47,532 nt of DNA from Comamonadaceae bacterium (lineage in GTDB: Bacteria; Pseudomonadota; Gammaproteobacteria; Burkholderiales; Burkholderiaceae_C), in assembly GCA_013297925.1 (NCBI GenBank), contig JAAFJC010000020.1, positions 1 through 47,532 of the forward strand, given 5' to 3'. Numbering within the stretch: the stretch's first letter is position 1; every line of letters begins with the position of its first letter. The translations under genes were made by a program, and so were the position numbers. Positions 28,150 through 35,726 of the stretch are shown in pieces. The notes beneath the pieces are model-generated. The model worked only from the letters and a program-made list of their open reading frames with translations, was not told where the DNA came from and did not search any database.

Positions 28150-29352
28150 TTACCAGTTCACTTCACGATCTGGCGATGCGCCGATCTTGTGGATAGACAA
28201 GTCCGCACCTTCGTATTCTTCTTCCTGCGTCATGCGCAATCCCATCGTAAGCTTGAGCACGTAGTACACGACGATGCCGCCGATGACTGCCCATGCCACG
28301 CCCATCGCCGTGCCTATGAGTTGCGCAGATAGCGATACGCCGCCCATGCCGCCAAAGGCCTTGCTGCCGAAGATGCCAGCAGCTATGCCGCCCCAGGTGC
28401 CACACAGGCCGTGCAGCGGCCAGACACCGAGCACATCGTCGATCTTCCATTTGTTTTGTGTGAGGGTGAACATCACCACGAAGATCGCGCCAGCAATGCC
28501 GCCGACCACGAGCGCGCCTAGAGGGTGCATGATGTCTGAGCCAGCGCACACGGCCACGAGGCCTGCGAGTGGGCCGTTGTGGACGAAGCCGGGATCGTTT
28601 TTACCTAGCATCAAAGCCACCAATGTGCCGCCCACCATAGCCATGAGCGAATTCACCGCGACGAGGCCAGAGATGTTTTCAATCTTCTGCGCGCTCATCA
28701 CGTTAAAGCCAAACCAGCCCACGCAGAGAATCCATGCGCCAAGCGCAAGGAAGGGGATGCTTGATGGCGGATGCGCAGAGATCGCGCCGTCTTTGCGATA
28801 GCGATTAGAGCGCGCGCCGAGCAAGATCACAGCGGGCAAAGCAATCCAGCCACCCACGGCGTGCACCACGATGCTGCCGGCGAAGTCGCGGAAGTTTTCG
28901 CCAGTGCTGGCTTTGATCCAATCTTGAATGCCGAAGGCGTTGTTCCAAGCGATGCCTTCAAAGAAGGGATACACGAAGCCCACGATCACGGCTGTGGCGA
29001 TCAGCTGTGGCCAAAATTTCGCACGCTCGGCGATGCCGCCCGAAATGATGGCGGGGATGGCGGCGGCAAACGTCAGCAAGAAAAAGAATTTCACGAGCTC
29101 ATAGCCGTTTTTCGCGGCCAGCGTCTCAGCACTCACGAAAAAGCTCGTGCCATAGGCCACGCCGTAGCCGACTGCGAAATACACCACAGTGGAAACGGAG
29201 AAATCCACGAGGATTTTGACGAGGGCGTTGACTTGGTTTTTCTTGCGAACCGTGCCCAATTCCAAAAACGCAAAGCCCGCGTGCATGGCCAATACCATGA
29301 TGGCGCCGAGCAAAATGAAAAGGGCGTCTGCGCCCTGTTTGAGTGCTTCCAT
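28150..29352 (-). CDS. amtB: Ammonium transporter Amt
   Basis: Trimeric channel-like ammonium transporter of the cytoplasmic membrane. Seen: 400 aa, eleven hydrophobic segments, the pore twin histidines H164 (IVVHAVGGW) and H314 (GVWPLHGLCGTWGG), and DFAGSIVVH and GAWILCVGWFGFN motifs. The N-terminus has no clear cleavable signal. No glnK gene is adjacent, although many amtB genes are paired with one. A strong sigma-54 promoter match lies about 100 nt upstream (29444-29459), with an NtrC-like site nearby, so nitrogen control is likely. Confidence 0.95.
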   Translation of the reverse strand: MEALKQGADALFILLGAIMVLAMHAGFAFLELGTVRKKNQVNALVKILVDFSVSTVVYFAVGYGVAYGTSFFVSAETLAAKNGYELVKFFFLLTFAAAIPAIISGGIAERAKFWPQLIATAVIVGFVYPFFEGIAWNNAFGIQDWIKASTGENFRDFAGSIVVHAVGGWIALPAVILLGARSNRYRKDGAISAHPPSSIPFLALGAWILCVGWFGFNVMSAQKIENISGLVAVNSLMAMVGGTLVALMLGKNDPGFVHNGPLAGLVAVCAGSDIMHPLGALVVGGIAGAIFVVMFTLTQNKWKIDDVLGVWPLHGLCGTWGGIAAGIFGSKAFGGMGGVSLSAQLIGTAMGVAWAVIGGIVVYYVLKLTMGLRMTQEEEYEGADLSIHKIGASPDREVNW

Positions 29353-29392
29353 GAGAGTCTCTTTGAATGTGAACTGTTTTGAGTCCTTAAAT

Positions 29393-29407
29393 GCACTTTT
29401 AATGTGC
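29393..29407. promoter_or_regulatory. NtrC-like site (GCAC-N7-GTGC)
   Basis: Seen: GCACTTTTAATGTGC, the dyad GCAC-N7-GTGC that matches the core of NtrC sites in enteric bacteria. A half site (TGCACC) is at 29431-29436. It lies downstream of the proposed sigma-54 start site, which is atypical for NtrC, so its role is uncertain. Confidence 0.45.
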
Positions 29408-29443
29408 TTTTAAGAGTGATTTTTAATAAATGCACCTTAATAA

Positions 29444-29459
29444 AGCAAAAAACGCGCCA
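29444..29459 (-). promoter_or_regulatory. Sigma-54 promoter of amtB
   Basis: Seen on the minus strand: TGGCGCGTTTTTTGCT. The -24 GG and -12 GC have the required 10-nt separation, and the sequence matches TGGCACG-N4-TTGCT at all but one position. Transcription would start near 29433, giving a leader of about 80 nt to amtB. Confidence 0.75.
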
Positions 29460-29587
29460 AAACAGTTAATAAATACTCTTTTTTCTCCTGATCAGTCGAT
29501 TATTCCAATAAATTGCTTTTTACGGAATAAATGGCGCAAATTGCCACTTTCGGCTACACTGTATTTCTCTTTGCTCAGGAGTTCACC

Positions 29588-29899
29588 ATGCAAGCAGCCG
29601 CTTTCAATTCCGTCAAGCTCCCCAGCGCCCTCGTGATGGAGGCGCGCCAAACCGCGATTGCCATGCGCCGCTCCACAGCGGGGCAAATTGAGTATTGGGC
29701 AATGCTGGGCAAGGCCGTGGAAGATGGTGGGCTCACGGCGCGCGAGGCCGCGAAGGCACTGTCGCAGCCCAGCGAGCCATCGCAAGCCCAAGCCTTGCTG
29801 GCTGATTTCGTGGCCTTTGATGCCAGTGGCCAGTTGGCGCAGCATGTGCGCAACGCCATTGCCAGCAACGCATTTCAAGCTCAGCGTTTGGCGGCTTGA
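29588..29899 (+). CDS. ParD-like antitoxin of a zeta-type toxin pair
   Basis: Seen: 103 aa; SVKLPSALVMEARQTAIAM then RRSTAGQIEYWAMLGKAVED, the signature of the ParD-like antitoxin family, whose N-terminus resembles a ribbon-helix-helix. The ATG has a good AGGAG site 6 nt upstream. The stop is 6 nt before the TTG start of the zeta toxin. Inferred: it neutralises the toxin and represses the pair. A perfect 7-bp inverted repeat (TTATTCC/GGAATAA, about 29501-29531) upstream could be its operator. Confidence 0.85.
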   Translation: MQAAAFNSVKLPSALVMEARQTAIAMRRSTAGQIEYWAMLGKAVEDGGLTAREAAKALSQPSEPSQAQALLADFVAFDASGQLAQHVRNAIASNAFQAQRLAA

Positions 29900-29905
29900 T
29901 CCATC

Positions 29906-30502
29906 TTGACTCGCCCGATTTTCTATTTGCTCGCCGGCCCCAACGGCGCGGGCAAATCCACGCTGTACAAAGCGCTTAAAGCTGCCGGCAAGATTGCCGC
30001 GAATGCAGAATTCGTCAACGCTGATTTGTATGAAGCTGCTCATCTACAGCACATTCAAGATCCCTTAAAACGCTCAGAAGCAGCTCGCGATTGGGCAGAC
30101 GCGCGGCGTGCTCAGCTCCTTGCAGAAGGTAAGAGCTTTGTGAGCGAAACCGTCTTCTCCCATGAATCCAAACTTGCATTGATTGAAGAAGCCCAAGCGC
30201 AGGGATTTTTCGTTTTGTTGTTCGTGGTGGCGCTCGATAACCCAGAACGCTTGCTCGCCCGCGTGAGCCAGCGCGTCCGTGAAGGCGGTCATGGCGTACC
30301 TGTAGACCGCATCCTTGCACGCTATCCACGCACTCTGGCCTTACTCGCAAAAGCCGTGCGCATGGCAGATGCTGCTTTGCTGCACGATTCGCACGATGCC
30401 CAGCCTGGAACACACAAGCTAGTAGCCACCTGCGAGAAGCAAAACACCCGCATCCTGCATCAGTCTCTGCCACAATGGGCGCATCAAGTGCTTGGCATGT
30501 GA
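29906..30502 (+). CDS. Zeta-type toxin (UDP-sugar kinase)
   Basis: Predicted zeta/PezT-family toxin; characterised members phosphorylate UDP-N-acetylglucosamine and so stall cell-wall synthesis. Seen: 198 aa; P-loop LAGPNGAGKST, FVNADLYEA with the catalytic Asp region, SFVSETVFSHESKL, and the substrate/phosphate motif RVREGGHGVPVDRILARYPR. The start is a TTG 6 nt after the antitoxin stop; no upstream ATG or GTG fits. Motifs look intact, so the protein should be active. Confidence 0.88.
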   Translation: MTRPIFYLLAGPNGAGKSTLYKALKAAGKIAANAEFVNADLYEAAHLQHIQDPLKRSEAARDWADARRAQLLAEGKSFVSETVFSHESKLALIEEAQAQGFFVLLFVVALDNPERLLARVSQRVREGGHGVPVDRILARYPRTLALLAKAVRMADAALLHDSHDAQPGTHKLVATCEKQNTRILHQSLPQWAHQVLGM

Positions 30503-30512
30503 TGGTACATTT

Positions 30513-30553
30513 GCTATGATTTAAATAGCATTCCACTCAGATTTTATGCCGGC
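30513..30553 (-). repeat. Dispersed palindromic repeat, before rbsK
   Basis: Seen: on the plus strand, GCTATGATTTAAATAGC (an inverted repeat with a short A/T loop), then TTCCACTCAG and ATTTTATGCCGGC. It has the same architecture as the other copies in reverse orientation, with a degenerate core. It lies between the zeta toxin gene and rbsK. Confidence 0.65.
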
Positions 30554-30593
30554 GAGATGCTGAAAACACATTGGAATTCGTTAGGAGACAGCC

Positions 30594-31484
30594 ATGATCC
30601 TCGTTGCCGGCTCTGCCAATTTAGATTTCGTCGTGCGCGCCGGGCATATTCCTGCGCCGGGCGAGACAGTGCTGGGGCGCGATTTTCAAACCTTTCCGGG
30701 TGGCAAAGGTGCGAACCAAGCCGTAGCTTGCGCACGTGCGGGCGGCGCAGCCACGGCCATGCTCTGCGCTTTGGGGGATGATGATTTTGCCAAGCCACTG
30801 CTGGCATCTCTAGCCGACGCACGCGTCCAATTGCACCCAGTACGCAGCTCGCAACCTACCGGCACGGCTTTCATTTGTGTGAGCGATGAAGGCGAGAACG
30901 CCATCACCGTTGCGCCCGGTGCAAATGAGGATTTAAAGCCTTCGCATTGGCCAGAGCATCTGCATATCTCGCATCTGCTCATGCAGCTGGAAACGCCTGT
31001 TCCTACGGTACTCGCGTTCGCGCAAGCGGCGAGAAAGCAAGGCGCAAAAGTAGTGCTCAATGCTGCACCTGCTCGCGAGCTGCCTGCTGAGCTGCTGGGC
31101 TGCATCGACATACTGGTTGTGAATGAAGGCGAGCTGGCTACTTTGGCAGGCAAAGAAGGCGATGTGCTTGCGCAACTTCAGCGCTTGGCCAAGCAATACC
31201 ATCTGCACGATGTGATCGTTACGCTCGGCGCACAAGGTTGCCTGGCTCTGCATCAAGGGCATGTCGTACAACAAAAGGCCTACAAAATTGATGTGGTGGA
31301 CACCACAGCCGCTGGCGACACATTTTGCGGCGCGTTGGTAGCTGCGCTCACGCGTGGCGCGGCCATGCAACAGTGCTTAGCAGAAGCCAGTGCAGCATCA
31401 GCCCTAGCTTGCACAAAGCTGGGCGCGCAGAGTAGTATTCCATTCCGTGAGGAAGTGATGGCGTTCATGAAGAATGCGTCTTGA
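30594..31484 (+). CDS. rbsK: Ribokinase
   Basis: PfkB-family sugar kinase that makes ribose 5-phosphate from ribose. Seen: 296 aa; first PfkB signature GGKGANQAVACARAGG, and the anion-hole/catalytic motif DTTAAGDTFCGAL near the C-terminus. The N-terminus (ILVAGSANLDFVVRAGHIP) is that of RbsK rather than fructokinases. An AGGAGA ribosome site is well placed. It heads a tight three-gene run with a nucleoside hydrolase and a dioxygenase, so ribose released from nucleosides is the probable substrate. Confidence 0.92.
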   Translation: MILVAGSANLDFVVRAGHIPAPGETVLGRDFQTFPGGKGANQAVACARAGGAATAMLCALGDDDFAKPLLASLADARVQLHPVRSSQPTGTAFICVSDEGENAITVAPGANEDLKPSHWPEHLHISHLLMQLETPVPTVLAFAQAARKQGAKVVLNAAPARELPAELLGCIDILVVNEGELATLAGKEGDVLAQLQRLAKQYHLHDVIVTLGAQGCLALHQGHVVQQKAYKIDVVDTTAAGDTFCGALVAALTRGAAMQQCLAEASAASALACTKLGAQSSIPFREEVMAFMKNAS

Positions 31485-31509
31485 AGCCGCGCGGTTTAAC
31501 ATTTCCCTC

Positions 31510-32508
31510 ATGACTGATTCTTCAAAACACCGCGTCATTTTCGACACCGATCCTGGCGTAGACGATGCCATGGCGCTCTGCTTCGCGATGGCGCATCCGC
31601 ACATCGAGCTGGTGGGAATCACCACCGTCTATGGCAACGTGACCGTGCCGCAAGCCACCACCAATGCGCTGTATCTCACGCAGCTGGCAGCCCGCAGCAT
31701 TTCCGTTGCTCAAGGCGCATCGCAGCCCTTGGTCAAACACGGCGAAGCCCCACCCGATTTCATTCACGGCGCAGACGGCTTGGGCAATTTGCCTTCGCGC
31801 ATTGCATCATCTGGCGCAAAGGCTGATCGTCGCAGCGCAGCGCAATTCATCGTCGATATGGCGCGAGCCAGCCCTGGTCAGATCACACTCGTGCCTGTCG
31901 GCCCGCTCACCAACATCGCGGCCGCTCTGGCGCTAGAGCCCAAGCTGCCCCAGCTCATCAAAAGCATCTCTCTGATGGGCGGCACGATCAAAGAAGGTGG
32001 CAATGTCTCGCCTGTGGCCGAAGCCAATATTTGGAACGATCCGCATGCCGCCGATGCCGTGTTTACCGCAGGATTTGATCTCACGATGATCGGCCTGGAT
32101 GTGACCTACAAAGTCGTCATCCCCGTGTCACTCTTTGAAAAACTTGCTGCAAAGCATGAACACCCTTTGCTCCATACACTGCTGCATGCAGTGCGTTTCT
32201 ACGCGAAGTTTTATGCCACGCGTTATCCCGATTTGAAGGCCAATCCCGGCTGCTTCGGCCATGATGTACTCGCCTTCATCGCGCTTTTGCATCCTGAGCT
32301 TTTTAGCTTCTCGCAAGGGCGCTTGCGCTGCGTGACTGAGGGCATTGCGCAGGGTCAAACAATTTTGCATGATCGCTTGAGTATGGATTTCCCCCAAGCA
32401 GGTTTTGGCGCAGAAATTCCTCTGTCCCAAGCAGCCATCACGGTGAATGTCCCTAGCGTTTTAAAAATCTTTGAAGATACACTGACTGCAAATTGGTTGC
32501 CCGCATGA
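31510..32508 (+). CDS. Inosine-uridine-type nucleoside hydrolase
   Basis: Hydrolyses the N-glycosidic bond of ribonucleosides to base plus ribose. Seen: 332 aa; the calcium-binding signature FDTDPGVDDAMAL (D12, D14, D18, D19), GPLTNIAAAL, LMGGTIKEGGNVSPVAEANI with WNDPHAA, and FGHDVLA near the end, where the family has its active-site His. Purine or pyrimidine preference is not evident. The start ATG lacks a clear ribosome site and lies 25 nt after rbsK. The stop overlaps the oxygenase ATG, so the two proteins are probably made together. Confidence 0.92.
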   Translation: MTDSSKHRVIFDTDPGVDDAMALCFAMAHPHIELVGITTVYGNVTVPQATTNALYLTQLAARSISVAQGASQPLVKHGEAPPDFIHGADGLGNLPSRIASSGAKADRRSAAQFIVDMARASPGQITLVPVGPLTNIAAALALEPKLPQLIKSISLMGGTIKEGGNVSPVAEANIWNDPHAADAVFTAGFDLTMIGLDVTYKVVIPVSLFEKLAAKHEHPLLHTLLHAVRFYAKFYATRYPDLKANPGCFGHDVLAFIALLHPELFSFSQGRLRCVTEGIAQGQTILHDRLSMDFPQAGFGAEIPLSQAAITVNVPSVLKIFEDTLTANWLPA

Positions 32509-33353
32509 ATCCCGTTCTCCCCATTGTTGATTTCGCTTCCCCTGATGCTCCGCGCGCCTTCTGCGAGAGCCTGCACCGCACTGGCTTCGGCGTGCTGAAA
32601 AATCATCCACTCTCCAGCGATGTCGTGCATGGCATTTACGACGAATGGCTGGCCTTCTTCCAATCCGGCAATGCAAGAAAATACGCGTGGGATCCAGTGA
32701 AGCTCGATGGCCATTTCTCCACCGCCGTGAGCGAAACAGCAAAAGGAAGTGAAATCAAAGATTTCAAAGAATTCTTCCACCTCTTCCCCTGGGGGCGCTA
32801 TCCCAGCGAAGTGAGCGATGCCGCCCGCCGCTATTACGGCCTCGGTAAAAATCTCGCCGCCACTTTGCTCAAGTGGGTGGAAGACAATTCCCCCGCAGAC
32901 ATCCGCGCTAAATACAGCGTGCCTTTGGCCAGCATGATCGACGATTGCGAAGAGACCTTGCTGCGCGTGTTGCACTATCCGCCTCTGACCGGCACGCAAG
33001 AGCCCAACTCCATCCGCGCTGCGGCCCACACAGATATCAACCTCCTCACCATCCTCCCCGCCGCCACCGAGCCCGGCTTGCAAGTGATGGGCACAGATGG
33101 TGTGTGGATCGATGTGCCTTGTGATTTCGGCCTCCTCATCGTCAACATCGGCGATATGCTCGAAGAAGCCAGCGGCCACTACTACCCCAGCACGCAGCAT
33201 CGGGTGCTCAATCCAGTCGGCGAGGCAGCGAAAAAAAGCCGTGTGTCATTGCCGCTCTTCCTGCATCCGCGCAGAGAAATCAAACTGTCAGAGCGCTACA
33301 CCGTGGGCAGCTATTTTGAAGAGCGTATGCAGGAATTGCGGCGTAAAGGCTAG
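32505..33353 (+). CDS. 2-oxoglutarate/Fe(II)-dependent oxygenase, IPNS-like
   Basis: Non-haem iron oxygenase of the isopenicillin-N-synthase-like group. Seen: 282 aa; an N-terminal DIOX_N-type region (LPIVDFASPDAPRAFCESL), then the jelly-roll core with the iron triad H175, D177 (HTDINLLTIL) and H232 (QHRVLNP), and the 2-oxoglutarate-binding RVS (R246, S248). It overlaps the nucleoside hydrolase gene by 4 nt. Known: fungal thymine 7-hydroxylase and pyrimidine deoxyribonucleoside 2'-hydroxylase belong to the same superfamily. Inferred: it may oxidise a nucleobase or nucleoside here. The substrate is not shown by sequence. Confidence 0.85.
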   Translation: MNPVLPIVDFASPDAPRAFCESLHRTGFGVLKNHPLSSDVVHGIYDEWLAFFQSGNARKYAWDPVKLDGHFSTAVSETAKGSEIKDFKEFFHLFPWGRYPSEVSDAARRYYGLGKNLAATLLKWVEDNSPADIRAKYSVPLASMIDDCEETLLRVLHYPPLTGTQEPNSIRAAAHTDINLLTILPAATEPGLQVMGTDGVWIDVPCDFGLLIVNIGDMLEEASGHYYPSTQHRVLNPVGEAAKKSRVSLPLFLHPRREIKLSERYTVGSYFEERMQELRRKG

Positions 33354-33379
33354 CCTCAGAACGCCAGCAACGCAAAAAA

Positions 33380-33480
33380 GCGGCTGGGGTTGGGGTATCC
33401 CCCGCAGCGGCATAAAGGGGGAATTCGGGCGAAGCCCGAAGGAGGACAGCCGCGAAGGGGGATACCCCAAGCGCAGCCGC
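33380..33480. repeat. 101-bp hairpin element between convergent genes
   Basis: Seen: outer arms of 24 nt at 33380-33403 and 33457-33480 pair at 22 positions and contain TTGGGGTATCCCCC. The centre holds a perfect 7-bp hairpin TTCGGGC-GAA-GCCCGAA at 33424-33440. It fills the gap between the convergent oxygenase and moaC genes. It may serve as a bidirectional terminator or be a REP/MITE-type repeat. No U-tract is evident. Confidence 0.75.
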
Positions 33481-33503
33481 CGCTCAGGCCAATGCAAGAA
33501 ACA

Positions 33504-33986
33504 TCAAGGCCGCACATAACTCCCTGATTTACCACCATGCTTCTCGACGAGAGCAACCGAGCGCAACACCATCCCACGATCAACAGCTTTACACATATCG
33601 TAAATCGTCAGCAGCGCAACAGTGCAAGCCGTGAGTGCTTCCATCTCCACGCCGGTTGGCCCCACAGTCTCCACAGTCGCCGAACAAGCCACATGCGGAT
33701 CAGCCTCCGTGCCCAATTCGAAATCAACAGCCACGCGCGTGATCGCTAGCGGATGGCACAGCGGAATCAAATCACTCGTCTTCTTCGCCGCTTGAATGCC
33801 AGCAATCCGCGCAATCCCGAGCACATCGCCTTTTTTAGCATGGCCAGAAGCGATCAAAGCCAAGGTTGAAGGCAGCATATCGATGCGCCCTTGCACAGTC
33901 GCCACACGATGCGTCGAGGCCTTACTACCCACATCGACCATATGCGCTTGGCCATTTTTGTCAAAATGCGTTAGAGAGTCACTCAT
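33504..33986 (-). CDS. moaC: Cyclic pyranopterin monophosphate synthase MoaC
   Basis: Second step of molybdenum cofactor synthesis: forms cyclic pyranopterin monophosphate from the MoaA product. Seen: 160 aa; [33 protein letters not shown] and the C-terminal active-site segment [12 protein letters not shown]. The ATG at 33986 follows GTAAAG, and homologues begin near LTHFD. Longer starts (up to 34019) are possible but unconserved. It is divergent from the BepA-like gene; no other moa genes are nearby. Confidence 0.95.
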   Translation of the reverse strand: MSDSLTHFDKNGQAHMVDVGSKASTHRVATVQGRIDMLPSTLALIASGHAKKGDVLGIARIAGIQAAKKTSDLIPLCHPLAITRVAVDFELGTEADPHVACSATVETVGPTGVEMEALTACTVALLTIYDMCKAVDRGMVLRSVALVEKHGGKSGSYVRP

Positions 33987-34067
33987 CTTTACGAAACCTT
34001 CGTTCATTTGCTGCATCATACGACTTGATAACTCACTTCTAGCGGTACAACACTTGGATCACCTATT

Positions 34068-35702
34068 TTGAAGCATTTTTGGCCCTTAAATCTGAGGTTT
34101 GCCGGCAAGAAATCTGCGCGAGCAGCTATCTATTTGGTAGCGCTTAGCCTCTTCAGCGCCCAGCCCATCAGCCATGCTGCAGATGGTTTGCCCCAGCTAG
34201 GCGATGGCGAAGAGATGAGCGTGAGCGCGGAGAAAAAGCTGGGTATGCGGATTGCGCGCGAGATTTATCGCGATCCGGATTACATCGACGATCCGCTGAT
34301 CAGCGCCTATGTGCAGCGCATCTGGCAGCCTCTGCTGGCTGCCGCCAAAAAGCGGGGCGATATTACGCCGGAGCAAGAGCAGCTCGCTTGGGAAATCATG
34401 ACGGGCAAGGATCGCAGTATCAATGCTTTCGCCCTGCCCGGCGGCTATTTCGGCCTGCATCTGGGCCTAGTAGGCGCTGTGAGCACACGCGATGAGCTGG
34501 CCAGCGTGCTCGCGCATGAGCTCACCCATGTGAGCCAGCGCCACATCGCCCGCCAAATCGGCAAGCAAAACCAGCAATCGCCTTGGCTGATGGGCGCGAT
34601 GATTTTGGGCGCGATTGCCGCGAGCAAGAATCCGCAAGCCGGCACCGCCGTGCTCGCTGGCTCTCAGGCCGTTAGCGCACAAGCTCAGCTTAATTTCTCA
34701 CGTGATATGGAGCGCGAAGCCGATCGCATTGGCTTTGCGATTTTGCAAGAAGCTGGCATGGATGTGCGCGGCTTCACCGGCATGTTTGACAAGCTGCAAG
34801 CGGCTAACCGCATCAACGACAACGGCAGCTTCCCCTATCTGCGCAGCCACCCGCTCACCACAGAGCGATTGGGCGATATGCAATCGCGCTTGCAAATGAT
34901 CCAGCCCGCAACCAATGCAGCCAACCAACTCGGCTGGCAAGCCGAGCACGCACTGATCGCCACCCGCGCCCGCCTGATCTCCGACAGCAGCGTCGATAGC
35001 CTGCGCGCTGAGCTGACCCAAGCCTCGGCCGCGCTGCGCAATGCCTTGCCCACCAGCGCCACGTCGGCGCAAAAAATCCGCCAGCTTGCCCAGCTCTACG
35101 GCGGTGCATTCGCCAGCAGCCGCCAACGCGAAGCCGCCGCTGCACTGCGCTATTCCAGTGCAGCGCGTGATTTGCTCCTTTCTATGTCTTCTGAGCAGTT
35201 AGCCGGCATAGAATATGCGCGAGCAGCTATTGAATTAATAGCAATTGAAGCATCGTTGGGGAGCAGTCTCGTCTCGCCCGATGTGCAGCAGGCCGCATTT
35301 TCAGGGCTTGCCTTTCTGCGCAACACGGCATCGCTCAGAGCAGAGAGGATCACCCTGCTCGCTTGGGCGCAACTCGCCCGCACCAACGCCAGCTTGGATC
35401 GCTCAGCCGCTATAGACGCGCTGCAAACCCGCGTTGCCACGCATCCCAATGATGCGCCAGCATGGGAAGCCTTGGCCAGCTTGCATGAAGCCCAAGGCCA
35501 AACGCTACGCAGCATGCGCGCCAGCGCCGAAAGCCGCGTTGCCCTGCTCGATTACGGCGCGGCCCTAGATCGACTCAAAGCCGCCCAGCAATGGGCTCGC
35601 GCCAACGGCGCGAACCACATCGAAGCCAGCATCCTCGACACCCGCACCCGCGCCGTCCAAACCATGGTGCGCGAGCTACAAAGCGAGCGCGATAAGCCCT
35701 AA
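34068..35702 (+). CDS. BepA-like periplasmic M48 metalloprotease with TPR region
   Basis: Outer-membrane-protein quality-control protease of the BepA (YfgC) type. Seen: 544 aa; a signal peptide, an M48 domain with zinc motif HELTH (H150, E151, H154) and third ligand E217 in EREADRIGF, then a C-terminal helical TPR-like region. No ATG is available before residue 50, so a TTG at 34068 is taken as the start. Odd: residues 12-26 (AGKKSARAAIYLVAL), which supply the basic part and early core of the signal peptide, are encoded by a dispersed repeat. A second copy encodes residues 379-395 (AGIEYARAAIELIAIE) in the TPR region. Confidence 0.88.
   Translation: MKHFWPLNLRFAGKKSARAAIYLVALSLFSAQPISHAADGLPQLGDGEEMSVSAEKKLGMRIAREIYRDPDYIDDPLISAYVQRIWQPLLAAAKKRGDITPEQEQLAWEIMTGKDRSINAFALPGGYFGLHLGLVGAVSTRDELASVLAHELTHVSQRHIARQIGKQNQQSPWLMGAMILGAIAASKNPQAGTAVLAGSQAVSAQAQLNFSRDMEREADRIGFAILQEAGMDVRGFTGMFDKLQAANRINDNGSFPYLRSHPLTTERLGDMQSRLQMIQPATNAANQLGWQAEHALIATRARLISDSSVDSLRAELTQASAALRNALPTSATSAQKIRQLAQLYGGAFASSRQREAAAALRYSSAARDLLLSMSSEQLAGIEYARAAIELIAIEASLGSSLVSPDVQQAAFSGLAFLRNTASLRAERITLLAWAQLARTNASLDRSAAIDALQTRVATHPNDAPAWEALASLHEAQGQTLRSMRASAESRVALLDYGAALDRLKAAQQWARANGANHIEASILDTRTRAVQTMVRELQSERDKP
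34101..34143 (+). repeat. Dispersed repeat inside the bepA-like signal peptide
   Basis: Seen: GCCGGCAAGAAATCTGCGCG then AGCAGCTATCTATTTGGTAG. The head and core are near consensus; the tail is slightly altered. It is read in frame as AGKKSARAAIYLVA in the signal peptide. Confidence 0.75.
35202..35252 (+). repeat. Dispersed repeat inside the bepA-like TPR region
   Basis: Seen: GCCGGCATAGAATATGCGCG then AGCAGCTATTGAATTAATAG, a near-consensus copy. It is read in frame as AGIEYARAAIELIAI. It uses the same reading frame and orientation as the first copy in this gene. Confidence 0.85.
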
Positions 35703-35726
35703 GCCCCATGCCCTCACAATCTGGCC

